Source: Microbacterium sp. CBA3102 (GTDB taxonomy: Bacteria > Actinomycetota > Actinomycetes > Actinomycetales > Microbacteriaceae). From it: DNA of 64,000 bases. Made by a program: the position numbers and the translations under genes. The DNA lies in the NCBI RefSeq assembly GCF_007954505.1, contig NZ_CP042412.1, positions 3,720,001-3,784,000 on the forward strand, read 5' to 3'. The stretch's first letter is position 1. Every line of letters begins with the position of its first letter. Below, in pieces: positions 19,063 through 27,531 of the stretch. Below the pieces are notes generated by a model that saw nothing but the letters and a program-made list of their open reading frames with translations, ran no database searches and was not told the origin of the DNA.

Positions 19063-20168
19063 GCCGTCACCTCCACCCATCGTCCGCCCTGCGCCGCCGA
19101 GTCGAGCACCGCTTCCGTCAGCACCGCCGACCGGAATCCGTCAGCGAATGTGGGGAGTCCATCGGGCTGTGCACCGGCGATGGCCGCATAGACGTCGGCG
19201 ACGAAACCGTTGAAGGCGTCCTGATAGCCCATCGCATGGCCGGCGGGGACCCGCTGGAGTCGCGCCGAGTCGGCGACGGATGACGCGGGGTCGCGCAACA
19301 GCGACCGGGATTCCTCACGCATGCCGATCCAGAGCTCCTCGGGTCTTTCCTGCTCGAAGCGGAGGGTCTGCTGCGAGCCGTGGAGTTCGAGGGTGAGGGC
19401 GTTCTTGCGGCCCGCCGCCATCTGCGAGATGAGGAGCGTGCCCAGGGCACCGGACTCGGTCTCGACGAGAAGGGCGACGATGTCCTCGGTGTCGACCGTC
19501 TGCCCCGATCGCTCGGAGAACACGCGTCGGGTGCGGGCGCTCAGCGTGCGGATTCGCTCGCCGGCCACGAACTCGACGAGATCACACAGGTGCGAGCCGA
19601 TGTCTGCGAAGGCTCGGGACGCACCCCCGGACTCGGAGCGCACCCGCCAGTCGTCGTCGCTCGGCAGGAGCATCCAGTCTTGAAGATACGAGCAGTCGAG
19701 GGTGAGCAGGTCACCGGCGTCACCGCGGGCGATCCGCGCTCTCGCCTCGCGCACCATCGGGTGGTAGCGGTAGATGAAGGGCACAGCGGCCACTCGACCC
19801 CGAGCCTGGGCGGTCTCGGCGAGAATCCTGGCGTCCTGCGCGGTCGTGGCGAGCGGCTTCTCGCACACGACGTGCTTCCCAGCGCGGAGTGCCCGGAGCG
19901 CGAGGTCGGCATGTGTGGCGTTCGGGGTGCAGATGTGGACGACGTCGATGTCTGTGGCCTCGAGCACGCCGGCCGCATCGCTCTCCGCCCTCTCCGCGCC
20001 GAGGGCGTTCGCCGCATCGCGCCCTCCGGCCGCGGATCGGGTGGCGACCGCGCGCAGTTCTCCTCCGGCGTCGCGGGCCGCGGTGCGATGCACGCGGGCC
20101 ATGAACCCTCCGCCGAGGATCCCGGTTCGGATCGTCCCGAGACCGGTGTCAGTGACATCCGTTGTCAT
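19059..20168 (-). CDS. Gfo/Idh/MocA family oxidoreductase, first gene of the transporter operon
   Basis: A 369-residue NAD(P)-dependent sugar or polyol dehydrogenase. The Rossmann motif GILGGGFMARVH lies at residues 16-27 and the signature HVVCEKPLATT near 94-104. The second domain shows GGASRAFADIGSHLCDLVEF, with the His of the catalytic region. The C-terminus has the GYQDAFNGFVADVY element of inositol dehydrogenase-like members. Being transcribed with an importer and two isomerases, it probably oxidises the imported sugar or a derivative. It starts at 20168, divergent from the ROK regulator. Confidence 0.9.
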   Translation of the reverse strand: MTTDVTDTGLGTIRTGILGGGFMARVHRTAARDAGGELRAVATRSAAGGRDAANALGAERAESDAAGVLEATDIDVVHICTPNATHADLALRALRAGKHVVCEKPLATTAQDARILAETAQARGRVAAVPFIYRYHPMVREARARIARGDAGDLLTLDCSYLQDWMLLPSDDDWRVRSESGGASRAFADIGSHLCDLVEFVAGERIRTLSARTRRVFSERSGQTVDTEDIVALLVETESGALGTLLISQMAAGRKNALTLELHGSQQTLRFEQERPEELWIGMREESRSLLRDPASSVADSARLQRVPAGHAMGYQDAFNGFVADVYAAIAGAQPDGLPTFADGFRSAVLTEAVLDSAAQGGRWVEVTA

Positions 20169-20195
20169 GTCGCCGATTCTGACACAGAGCTTCCA

Positions 20196-20221
20196 ACTTT
20201 TGCTACCTCATCGGCAAAAGT
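20196..20221. promoter_or_regulatory. Candidate ROK operator in the divergent promoter region
   Basis: ACTTTTGC at 20196-20203 and GCAAAAGT at 20214-20221 form a perfect 8-bp inverted repeat around a 10-bp spacer. It lies 27 bp before the dehydrogenase start and 61 bp before the ROK start, so a bound protein could control both. Assignment to the ROK protein is inference. Confidence 0.55.
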
Positions 20222-20282
20222 CGTGAACCCCACATCAGAAGCCGATCGTCGAAAGGCCGAAGTGCTGTGGTTTACTGACGCC

Positions 20283-21479
20283 ATGGTTGACGTTCTGAGG
20301 CCGGCTCCGGCGATCTCCTCCGGTGCGGGCGAGATCTTCCAGATCCTTCGGGACGGCCATGCCAGAACCAAAGCCGAACTCGCCGCGCTCACCGGACTCG
20401 CCCGCTCCACGGTCGCCCTGCGCGTGGATGCGCTCCTCGCTGCCGGGCTCCTGCGTCCCGCCGGCGAGGCGGCATCGACCGGAGGACGCCCGCCCGCCCG
20501 AGTCGCATTCAACCCCCGTGCCGGTCTCGTCCTGGCCGTGGACCTCGGCGCGACGCACGCCACGGTGGCCGTGGCAGATCTGGCCGGGGTCATCCTCGAC
20601 TCCCGCACGCGCACGATCGACATCGGCGACGGGCCCGAGAGGTTGCTCGACACCATTCTCACCGATGGCGGCGAGCTCCTCAGGGCCACGAGCGACGAGG
20701 GACTCCCCCTGGTCGGCGTCGGCATCGGGGTGCCCGGACCGGTGGAGCACTCCACCGGTCGACCGACCAATCCGCCGATCATGCCCGGATGGGACCGATT
20801 CGACGTTCCGGCCTACGTGCAGCGGACTTTCGACGTGCCGGTGCTGGTCGACAACGATGTGAACATCCTCGCTCTCGGCGAGCAGGCGACGAGCTGGCCA
20901 CAGGTCGACGATCTGATCTTCGTGAAGGTGTCCACCGGTATCGGCGCCGGCATCATCGCGGGTGGTCAGCTGCAGCGCGGCGCGCAGGGCTCCGCGGGCG
21001 ACATGGGGCACGTCCAGGTCCCGAGCGGTGCCGGATCGACCCGCGAGCCGGATGACGACCGCGATCTCGAGGCCCTCGCCAGCGGGTCCGCCCTGGCGAT
21101 CGCCCTCCGTGCGGAAGGACTCGATGCCCACAGCCCCGCGGATGTCGTCGCCCTCGTGCGATCGGGGAACACCTCAGCGATCGAGGCGACGCGTCAGGCC
21201 GGCCGTCATGTGGGCGAAGTCCTCGCCACCGTCGTCAACCTCCTGAACCCGTCGATCATCGTGCTGGGTGGCAGCATCGCACGCGCTGGAGAGCATCTCC
21301 TCGCCGGCGTCCGAGAGATCGTCTATCGTCGGTCGATCCCCCTCGCGACCCAGCATCTGGCCATCGTGCAATCGCAGGCGGGTGATCGCGCGGCTGTGTT
21401 GGGCGCCGCGATCATGGTCGCTCGGGACGTCCTCTCGCCGGCGAGCGTCGACCGCTACGTGGCGGCGAAGGCGCGGTGA
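20283..21479 (+). CDS. ROK family transcriptional regulator (NagC/XylR-like)
   Basis: A 398-residue protein with an N-terminal winged helix (TKAELAALTGLARSTVALRVDALLAAGLL, residues about 25-55) and a sugar-kinase-like ROK domain. Visible kinase-fold motifs are VLAVDLGATHATVAVADL, VGVGIGVPGPVEHSTGRP, LVDNDVNILALGE, VSTGIGAGII and VNLLNPSIIVLGG. The zinc-site consensus CxCGxxGC is not evident: the expected stretch reads GHVQVPSGAGSTREPD and has no cysteines. It is divergent from the ABC operon and probably represses it until a sugar binds. The ATG at 20283 gives the family-typical start. Confidence 0.92.
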   Translation: MVDVLRPAPAISSGAGEIFQILRDGHARTKAELAALTGLARSTVALRVDALLAAGLLRPAGEAASTGGRPPARVAFNPRAGLVLAVDLGATHATVAVADLAGVILDSRTRTIDIGDGPERLLDTILTDGGELLRATSDEGLPLVGVGIGVPGPVEHSTGRPTNPPIMPGWDRFDVPAYVQRTFDVPVLVDNDVNILALGEQATSWPQVDDLIFVKVSTGIGAGIIAGGQLQRGAQGSAGDMGHVQVPSGAGSTREPDDDRDLEALASGSALAIALRAEGLDAHSPADVVALVRSGNTSAIEATRQAGRHVGEVLATVVNLLNPSIIVLGGSIARAGEHLLAGVREIVYRRSIPLATQHLAIVQSQAGDRAAVLGAAIMVARDVLSPASVDRYVAAKAR

Positions 21480-21510
21480 CTCGCACCGTCGCCGCCACGG
21501 GCGGTGCCCG

Positions 21511-22641
21511 TCAGAGCGTGGCTTCGAACGGATCGAAGTCCGCGGCGAGCGCACCGACCTGACCGGCTGAGCTCTCCACGGAAACGAAGCTGCGCGATGC
21601 CGCGGCCTCCTCGATCGACAGGAGCGTGTCCAGCACGTGGTAGCCGAACTCCCCCGTGGCGACGTGCGGGCGACCAGCGGCGATTGAACGCGCCATGTCG
21701 AGCAGCCCGAGGCCGCGCCCGGAGAGCACGCCTTCCTGCGCGACGTCGATGACCTCTTGCTGGACCGGCTCCGGGGGGACGAACAGGCGGGTGAGCGGTC
21801 GGGTGATCGTGATCGCGCCACCGAACGTATTGGGATCGGGGATCACGATCGTGCCCTCGGTGCCGGTGATCTCGACGATCCCCTGCCGCAGCAGCGGCGA
21901 ATCGGTGCTGTACAGGCTCTGCGCCTGACCGCCCTGCTCGAAGTCCATCAGGACGCTGAGCGTCGAGGGGATCTCGACCGGGAACTCCTGACCGGCGAGC
22001 TCGCCGACCTGAACGCGACGCGTCGGCGATCCCTGCAACCCGAGAGCCGCGACCGCGGCCACCGAGCCGAAGACATGCACGAGCGTCGAGACGTAGTACG
22101 GCCCCATGTCGAGCAGGGGCCCGCCGCCCTTGGCATAGAGGAACGCCGGATTCGGGTGGAAGATCTCCGGCCCCTGCCACTGGAACGTGGTCTGACCGAA
22201 CAACGGCCGCCCGATGTCACCGCGCGCGATCGCCCGTTTCGCCGTCTGCACCCCCGGGCCGAGCACGGTGTCCGGAGCCACGCCGACGCGAAGGCCCGCG
22301 GCCTGCGCCCTCTCGAGCAGCCGACGGGACTCCTCCCGACTGACCCCGATCGGCTTCTCGGTCCAGACGTGCTTGCCCGCGGCGATGATCGCCTCGGAGA
22401 CCTCGACGTGCGACGCGGGGATCGTGAGATTGACCACGATGTCGATGTCGGGGTCGTCGAGCACCACGTCGACCCCACCGAAGCGCGGGACCCCGTACTT
22501 CTCGGCCTGCGCCTTCGCCCGCTCCTCGAGGAGATCCGCGACCGCGAGGACGCGGACGTCCGGGAACATGGTGAGGTTCGACAGGTACTGATCGCTGATG
22601 TTGCCGGCACCGATGATGCCGACACCCACGGGGCCCGCCAT
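21511..22641 (-). CDS. Gfo/Idh/MocA family oxidoreductase
   Basis: A 376-residue NAD(P)-dependent dehydrogenase. The Rossmann motif VGIIGAGNISDQYLSNL lies at residues 7-23 and HVWTEKPIGVS near 90-100. The LLDMGPYYVSTLVHVFG segment is characteristic of the family. The start codon shares one base with the stop of the upstream isomerase gene (TGATG), so the two are translationally coupled. Dehydrogenases paired in this way with a TIM-barrel isomerase often handle oxidised sugars or keto-glycosides, but the substrate here is unknown. It ends 31 bp from the convergent ROK gene. Confidence 0.9.
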   Translation of the reverse strand: MAGPVGVGIIGAGNISDQYLSNLTMFPDVRVLAVADLLEERAKAQAEKYGVPRFGGVDVVLDDPDIDIVVNLTIPASHVEVSEAIIAAGKHVWTEKPIGVSREESRRLLERAQAAGLRVGVAPDTVLGPGVQTAKRAIARGDIGRPLFGQTTFQWQGPEIFHPNPAFLYAKGGGPLLDMGPYYVSTLVHVFGSVAAVAALGLQGSPTRRVQVGELAGQEFPVEIPSTLSVLMDFEQGGQAQSLYSTDSPLLRQGIVEITGTEGTIVIPDPNTFGGAITITRPLTRLFVPPEPVQQEVIDVAQEGVLSGRGLGLLDMARSIAAGRPHVATGEFGYHVLDTLLSIEEAAASRSFVSVESSAGQVGALAADFDPFEATL

Positions 22642-23447
22642 CAGCCGGCGACCTTCTCATCGAGGTAGACCCGGCTGCGCTCGATCGCGTCGAAGAGTTC
22701 CCCCTCGTAGTGGTCGAACTCGACGATGGCGAGCTCAAGCGCCGGGGCCGCAGCGATGGCCTCGACCAGCGGCACGGCGCCGTCCCCCGCAGCCACCTGG
22801 TCGGCGGGAGGGTACGCACCGGCGAGCGCCGGGTCGAGGGTGCCGTCCTTCGCATGCACCGCGATCACCCGGTCCCCCAGACGCTCGAGCAGCGCGACCG
22901 GGTCGACGCCACCGCGCGCAACCCAGTAGAGGTCGACTTCGAGGACCACGCGCTCATCGAGGAGTCCGGCGAGGACCTCGAGCCCGGTGACGCCGTCGAA
23001 GACCGCCTCCAGCTCGTGAGCGTGGTTGTGGTATCCGACGCGGACGCCGACACCTGCACCGATCTCGGCGGCCGCGTTCAGCAGCCGTGCGGTCTCCTCG
23101 ATCTGCTCGACCGACTCCCAGCGCGCGGGCTCGGTGTAGGGATCGATGACCGTGCCCATGCCGAGCACCTTCGCAGCCTCGAAGACCTCGGCGGGAGTCG
23201 GGACCGGCACCGTGGTGCCGCTGCCATCCGGATTCACGAACGACTCCGAGGCGAGGAACGCGTGCCCCGACGGCGCGGTCAGGCCCGCGGCCGAGAGCGC
23301 CGCGGCGAGGGGCTCGGCACGCCGGACGAAGTCGTACGGCTCGACGGCGGTGAAGCCGCGAGCGGCGACGGCCGTGAGCGAACCGTCGAGGTCGGCCTCC
23401 AGCTCGTCCTTGATGGTGAACAGCTGGAGGGAGGTCTGGATCGTCAT
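22641..23447 (-). CDS. Sugar phosphate isomerase/epimerase (TIM barrel)
   Basis: A 268-residue protein beginning MTIQTSLQLFTIKDELEADLDG, a hallmark of xylose isomerase-like TIM-barrel proteins found beside Gfo/Idh genes. Metal-ligand and barrel motifs include VGYHNHAHELE near residue 137, VLEVDLYWVARGGVDP near 165 and VIAVHAKDGTL, followed by a final Glu/Asp-containing strand (VEFDHYEGE). AAGGAG lies 8 nt before the ATG at 23447. It is the first gene of a two-gene operon with the following dehydrogenase and is divergent from a TetR gene. Confidence 0.88.
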   Translation of the reverse strand: MTIQTSLQLFTIKDELEADLDGSLTAVAARGFTAVEPYDFVRRAEPLAAALSAAGLTAPSGHAFLASESFVNPDGSGTTVPVPTPAEVFEAAKVLGMGTVIDPYTEPARWESVEQIEETARLLNAAAEIGAGVGVRVGYHNHAHELEAVFDGVTGLEVLAGLLDERVVLEVDLYWVARGGVDPVALLERLGDRVIAVHAKDGTLDPALAGAYPPADQVAAGDGAVPLVEAIAAAPALELAIVEFDHYEGELFDAIERSRVYLDEKVAG

Positions 23448-23514
23448 CGTCGTGCTCCTTCGGTTTTCGGCGACGGAGGGGTCGCAACCCCTGGCAGGCA
23501 CGCTATCACCAAAT

Positions 23515-23530
23515 ACCTCCACTCGGAAGT
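23515..23530. promoter_or_regulatory. Candidate TetR operator between divergent genes
   Basis: ACCTCCACTCGGAAGT is an imperfect 16-bp palindrome (five of six outer base pairs match) in the 105-bp gap between the isomerase operon and the TetR gene. It is framed by ACCAAA at 23508 and TTTGGT at 23531. A palindrome in this position is usual for a TetR repressor acting on itself and on its neighbour; binding is inferred. Confidence 0.45.
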
Positions 23531-23552
23531 TTTGGTTCGCTAGACTCCTCTC

Positions 23553-24170
23553 ATGGCCGCCGATACGCCCGAGCGCTCTGCGCCTCCCCGCCCTCGCGGC
23601 GCCTACGCCAAGGGGATCGCTCGACGACAGGAGATTCTCGATCGCGCCATCGAGGTCTTCGCCGAACGCGGCGCCGACCGCACGAGCCTGCGCGCCATAG
23701 CCCGTGAAGTCGGGGTCACGCACGCCGCCCTCACGCACTATTTCGGGTCGCTGGAGGAGCTCCTCGTCGCCGTCTACGAAGAGAGCAACGCGCCGGGTCG
23801 GCAAGCCGGCTCCCCGCCGGAAGACGCGACACCGGTCGAGATGATGATCGAGTCGGCGCGCATCAACCGCGCCATCCCGGGACTCGTGCAGCTGTACTCG
23901 ACGCTCGTCGCCTCGGCGCTCGAAGAAGGACACCCCGCTGCTCGCACGTTCGCCACGGGGCGTTTCGCGCGGCTCCGCACACGGCTCGCTGAGACCGTCC
24001 GACAGCAGCAGGCGGAAGGGCGGATTCGCGCGGATGTCGACGCGGACGCCGTCGCCGCACTCGTCGTCGCCGCGTCCGACGGCCTGCAGACGCAGTGGTT
24101 GCTGGACGAGTCCGCCCCACAGCACGAAGCGCTCGCGCTCCTCGACCGCCTGCTGCGTCCGACAGACTGA
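23553..24170 (+). CDS. TetR family transcriptional regulator
   Basis: A 205-residue protein with a TetR_N helix-turn-helix at about residues 26-70: RQEILDRAIEVFAERGADRTSLRAIAREVGVTHAALTHYFGS in sliding motif order. A BetI/AcrR-like all-helical ligand domain with no recognisable specificity follows. The longest familiar element is the HYFGSLEELL turn. It is divergent from the isomerase-dehydrogenase pair, with a candidate operator in between, and probably controls that pair. A proline-rich N-terminal tail of about 20 residues precedes the DNA-binding domain. Confidence 0.92.
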   Translation: MAADTPERSAPPRPRGAYAKGIARRQEILDRAIEVFAERGADRTSLRAIAREVGVTHAALTHYFGSLEELLVAVYEESNAPGRQAGSPPEDATPVEMMIESARINRAIPGLVQLYSTLVASALEEGHPAARTFATGRFARLRTRLAETVRQQQAEGRIRADVDADAVAALVVAASDGLQTQWLLDESAPQHEALALLDRLLRPTD

Positions 24171-24222
24171 ACGCCCGGAGCCGTCGGACGGGACCCGCCG
24201 ACCATCGAGTTAGGCTCGAGGG

Positions 24223-24858
24223 GTGACGTTCGTGCCGCAGTCCCCGTACGCCCGGGCGCTCGGTGAACGGATCGACGAGCTGCACCCCCGCCTGCGCTCC
24301 TACTTCGCCGCGATCCCCGACGGCGCGGTCGGCATCGGCGAGGGCGTGTTCCAGCGGGTCGGCACTCCCCGTCGCTGGCTCTGGCCCCTGCTGCGCCCCC
24401 TCGAACACCGCGGCGTGGTCGCTTCCGGGTGGGAGCACGATGTGCCTTTCCACATCGAGAACCGCACGGTCGCCTCACGCGCCATCGGGGAACGCACCTT
24501 CCGTTTCGCCCGAGGAACGTGGGTGATGCGCGATGCCGTGGCCCTCACGCAGCGCGGACGCGTGGTCGACGAACTCGGAGAACCGGGCCTCATCGCCGCA
24601 TGCTTCGACGTCGAGACGAAGGACGGCGCCCTCCGGCTCACCAGCACCGCGGTCGGGGTGCGTCTCGGACGGCTCCGGCTTCGCATCCCGCGCCTGATCT
24701 CGCCGACCGTCCGACTGACCGAGCGCTTCGACGACGCCCTCGACCGCCAGCGTGTGAGCCTCACCGTCCACGTTCCCCTGATCGGCCGCGTGTACGAGTA
24801 CCGGGGCCACTTCCACTATCGCGTCGAGCCGGCCACCACGAAGGAGCAGAACGCATGA
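24223..24858 (+). CDS. DUF4166 domain protein
   Basis: A 211-residue protein of the DUF4166 family, whose biochemical role is not established. It starts with a short region (YARALGERIDELHPRLRSYF), followed by GVGEGVF-like and WEHDVPFHIENR motifs; the C-terminus ends in RVYEYRGHFHYRV. No signal peptide or membrane helix is evident. The stop overlaps the ATG of the next gene by 4 bp. DUF4166 domains are often fused or coupled to TIGR01777-type epimerases, as here, so the two products probably act together. Confidence 0.8.
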   Translation: MTFVPQSPYARALGERIDELHPRLRSYFAAIPDGAVGIGEGVFQRVGTPRRWLWPLLRPLEHRGVVASGWEHDVPFHIENRTVASRAIGERTFRFARGTWVMRDAVALTQRGRVVDELGEPGLIAACFDVETKDGALRLTSTAVGVRLGRLRLRIPRLISPTVRLTERFDDALDRQRVSLTVHVPLIGRVYEYRGHFHYRVEPATTKEQNA

Positions 24859-25838
24859 GCACAGACGACATCGGCGCGGGACGGGTCGTCATCGGCGGGT
24901 CCACGGGGTTCATGGGGACCTATCTGGCTCCGCGCCTCCGCGCTGCGGGTCGCGAGGTGGTGACGATCTCGCGCTCGGGAGCAGACATCCGGTGGGGCGA
25001 CCAGGTCGAGATCGATCGCGCGGTCGACGGCGCGACCCTGGTGATCGGCCTCGCCGGCAAGAGCGTCAACTGCCGCTACACCCCCGAGAACCGCGCGGAG
25101 ATCTTCCGTTCACGACTCGACACCACGGCCTCTTTGCGCACCGCGATCGCGCGGGCCACGACGCCTCCCCTGCTGTGGGTGAACTCCTCGACCGCCACGA
25201 TCTACCGGCACGCCGAGGACCGCCCGATGACCGAGTCCGCGGGCGAGATCGGCACCGGCTTCTCCGTCGAGGTCGCGAAGGCGTGGGAACAGGCGCTGTT
25301 CGCCGAAGAGCTTCCGGCCACACGTCGGGTCGCTCTGCGAAGCACGATCGTCCTCGGCCACGGCGGCGTGCTCGAGCCGTTGAAGACGCTGACACGCCTC
25401 GGCCTCGGCGGTCCGCAGTACGACGGGCGCTGGCCGGTGAGCGCCGCTCGCCGCGCGGCAGGAACCGGGCATTTCCCCGGGGCCCGCCGAGGTCGTCAGC
25501 GCTTCAGCTGGGTGCACATCGAAGACGTCGCCCGCATCATCGACTTCCTCGAGCGGACGCCGGCACTGGAGGGACCGGTCAACGCGGCCGCTCCGCATCC
25601 CGTCGACAACGTCGAGTTCATGGCGACCGTGCGCCGCGTGCTGGGCGCTCGGATCGGTCCGCCGATGCCCCGCTGGATGCTGGAGCTCGGCGCCATCGGC
25701 ATCCGGACCGAGACCGAGCTGGTCCTGAAGAGCCGATGGGTGCTCCCCGAGAAGCTCACCGCCGCCGGGTTCGAGTTCCGTCACCCGCAGCTGGAGGAAG
25801 CGATCCGCGAATCGTTCGACCTCCCGCACGCCGCCTAG
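24855..25838 (+). CDS. TIGR01777 family NAD-dependent epimerase-like protein (DUF1731 C-terminus)
   Basis: A 327-residue short-chain-dehydrogenase-fold protein. The nucleotide-binding loop VVIGGSTGFMGTYLAPRL lies at residues 10-27. A GLAGKSVNCRYTPENR stretch at about 68-83, typical of the YfcH/TIGR01777 group, follows, with VNSSTATIYRH, a TGFSVEVAKAWEQA helix and VALRSTIVLGHGG. The C-terminus has PVNAAAPHPVDNVEFM and the DUF1731 end PMPRWMLELGAIGIRTETELVLKSR in part. The reaction is not known. It is translationally coupled to the DUF4166 gene, and its stop overlaps the convergent downstream gene by 4 bp. Confidence 0.88.
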   Translation: MSTDDIGAGRVVIGGSTGFMGTYLAPRLRAAGREVVTISRSGADIRWGDQVEIDRAVDGATLVIGLAGKSVNCRYTPENRAEIFRSRLDTTASLRTAIARATTPPLLWVNSSTATIYRHAEDRPMTESAGEIGTGFSVEVAKAWEQALFAEELPATRRVALRSTIVLGHGGVLEPLKTLTRLGLGGPQYDGRWPVSAARRAAGTGHFPGARRGRQRFSWVHIEDVARIIDFLERTPALEGPVNAAAPHPVDNVEFMATVRRVLGARIGPPMPRWMLELGAIGIRTETELVLKSRWVLPEKLTAAGFEFRHPQLEEAIRESFDLPHAA

Positions 25839-26224
25839 GAGGTCGAGCCGACGGATCCTGACGGGGCTTCGCCGTCGCGTCGGCGCTTCTCGATCTCTTG
25901 CCGAAGACGCCATTCCTCGATCTCACGGTCGAGATCGGCGATCTGCTCCTCCGTCGTCCGCCGATCCACCGGCGGGGCCGGTCGCACATCGGTCTGCGGC
26001 GAGGACCTTTCTGCTCGCCGCATCCGCGGGATCGGAATGCCCGCATCGCCGTACTCGCGGCCGATCGCGAACCACAGTGCGCTTCCGATGAGCGGCAGCA
26101 GGATGACGATGATGATCCACACCATCTTCGGCAGGTGCTTCACCTGAGAGTTATCGCGGGTGATGATGTCGATCAGCGCACCGATCATCAGGGCGATGAC
26201 GAGGAGCGAGAACAGGAACGGCAT
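25835..26224 (-). CDS. Small membrane protein with PLDc_N domain
   Basis: A 129-residue protein with two N-terminal hydrophobic segments (residues 2-22 and 36-55) that match the phospholipase D-nuclease N-terminal (PLDc_N) domain: IDIITRDN, KMVWIIIVILLPLIGSALWFAIGR. A charged tail with a short helical stretch (TEEQIADLDREIEEWRLRQEIEKRR) follows and may form a coiled coil. The catalytic PLD domain is absent, as in many actinobacterial proteins of this kind. The ATG at 26224 gives the first hydrophobic residue at position 3. The stop shares CTAG with the convergent gene. Confidence 0.85.
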   Translation of the reverse strand: MPFLFSLLVIALMIGALIDIITRDNSQVKHLPKMVWIIIVILLPLIGSALWFAIGREYGDAGIPIPRMRRAERSSPQTDVRPAPPVDRRTTEEQIADLDREIEEWRLRQEIEKRRRDGEAPSGSVGSTS

Positions 26225-26294
26225 GAACTCAGGGTAGACGACGCCGGGCCGTCTCGCCTCGCCGGCTACCGCCCGGATCCCCTGCCTCGAACGG

Positions 26295-27224
26295 CTACGG
26301 CAGCAGGTGCCCGGCCGCGCGGAACAGTTCGTACCACTCGGGTCGCGTGAGCACGACATCGGCACCGGCCGCCGCCTCCTGCACCCGCTGCGGCGTCGTG
26401 GTCCCGAGCACGACCTGCATCCCGGCCGGATGCCGGGTGATCCACGCGGTCGCGATCGCGATCGGCGTCACGCCGTGCGCTGCCGCGAGACGATCGATCA
26501 CGGCGTTCAGCTCGGGGTACTCGGGGTTGCCGAGGAAGACACCGTGCGAGAATCCGTCCTGGAACGGCGACCACGCCTGGATCGTGATGCCGTTGATCCG
26601 GCAGTACTCCACGAGACCTCCGCCGTCGCGGACGACGCTCTGCTCGTGGCCGGCCATGTTCGCCGCCACCGGTTGCGCGAGCAGGGGCGCATGGGTGAGC
26701 GACAGCTGCAACTGGTTCGCGACCAGCGGTTGCCGGACTGCCGTGCGGAGAAGGTCGATCTGCCGCGGCGTGTGGTTCGAGACGCCGAACGCCTTCACCT
26801 TGCCCGCGGCTTCGAGGTCGTCGAACGCGCGAGCGACCTCGTCGGGTTCGACCAGGATGTCGGGGCGGTGGAGCAGCAGCACGTCGAGACGATCGGTGCG
26901 CAGCGCCGCCAGCGACCCCTCGACCTGACCCACGATGTGCTCGTAGGAGAAGTCGAACATGCCCTGCGCCGGCACGATGCCGCACTTGGTCTGCAGCACG
27001 ATCTCGTCGCGCTCGGATGCGCTCAGCTTCAACGCGTCTGCGAAGCGCGCCTCGCAGTGGTGCATGCTCCCGCCGTAGATGTCCGCGTGATCGAAGAAGT
27101 CGATGCCCGCGTCTCGCGCCGCCGCGTACAGCGTCCGGACGTGCGCATCGTCTTTGTCGTGGATGCGCATCATGCCGGCGATGACGGCGGGAGCGGTGGT
27201 GGATCCGAAAGGCACGGTCTTCAT
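26295..27224 (-). CDS. Aldo/keto reductase
   Basis: A 309-residue NADPH-dependent oxidoreductase with a TIM-barrel AKR fold. The catalytic residues are visible: Asp and Tyr in FFDHADIYGGSMHH, Lys in IVLQTKCGI, and His in VLLLHRPDI. The cofactor-side motifs FGVSNHTPRQ and VLGTTTP are also present. The C-terminal part resembles YdhF-like reductases (IQAWSPFQDGF). The ATG at 27224 is preferred; an in-frame start at 27257 would overlap the neighbouring HTH gene. The physiological substrate is unknown. Confidence 0.9.
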   Translation of the reverse strand: MKTVPFGSTTAPAVIAGMMRIHDKDDAHVRTLYAAARDAGIDFFDHADIYGGSMHHCEARFADALKLSASERDEIVLQTKCGIVPAQGMFDFSYEHIVGQVEGSLAALRTDRLDVLLLHRPDILVEPDEVARAFDDLEAAGKVKAFGVSNHTPRQIDLLRTAVRQPLVANQLQLSLTHAPLLAQPVAANMAGHEQSVVRDGGGLVEYCRINGITIQAWSPFQDGFSHGVFLGNPEYPELNAVIDRLAAAHGVTPIAIATAWITRHPAGMQVVLGTTTPQRVQEAAAGADVVLTRPEWYELFRAAGHLLP

Positions 27225-27253
27225 GCGGACCACGCTACTCCGCACGACCGACT

Positions 27254-27484
27254 TCACCCATCGTCGGCGGCCGACGCCGGCAGAAGCGCGGTCACCGTCA
27301 CCTCCAGCACCTCGGCGATGGCCGCCAGATCGACCACGGTGAAGTCCACCTTCGCGTCGAGGAGATTCGCCAACCTGCTCGTGCCGATCCCCGAGCGGTG
27401 TGCGAGGTCTGCGAAGGCCACACCGGCGTGCAGACGCGCTCCTTCCACTTCGTATGCCAACAAATGACGCAGATCTGTCCCCAT
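27254..27484 (-). CDS. Small helix-turn-helix (XRE-like) regulator
   Basis: A 76-residue protein that is essentially one HTH domain: EGARLHAGVAFADLAHRSGIGTSRLANLLDAK, with a second helical half, TVVDLAAIAEVLEVTVTALL. It matches lambda-repressor-like folds. No ligand domain is present. It is divergent from a second HTH gene and lies across a perfect palindrome that both proteins could use. It also ends 29 bp before the aldo/keto reductase start and may be co-transcribed with it. Confidence 0.75.
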   Translation of the reverse strand: MGTDLRHLLAYEVEGARLHAGVAFADLAHRSGIGTSRLANLLDAKVDFTVVDLAAIAEVLEVTVTALLPASAADDG

Positions 27485-27531
27485 ACGCCTACGCTACCGC
27501 TCCGCACGGACACTCACCGCCGCCGAGTGAA

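Noticed and set aside
15399..19191. Long plus-strand frames (470, 484 and 528 codons) opposite the ABC transporter genes
   Set aside because: The minus-strand products are clear permeases and an ATPase with motifs; these frames are compositional shadows.
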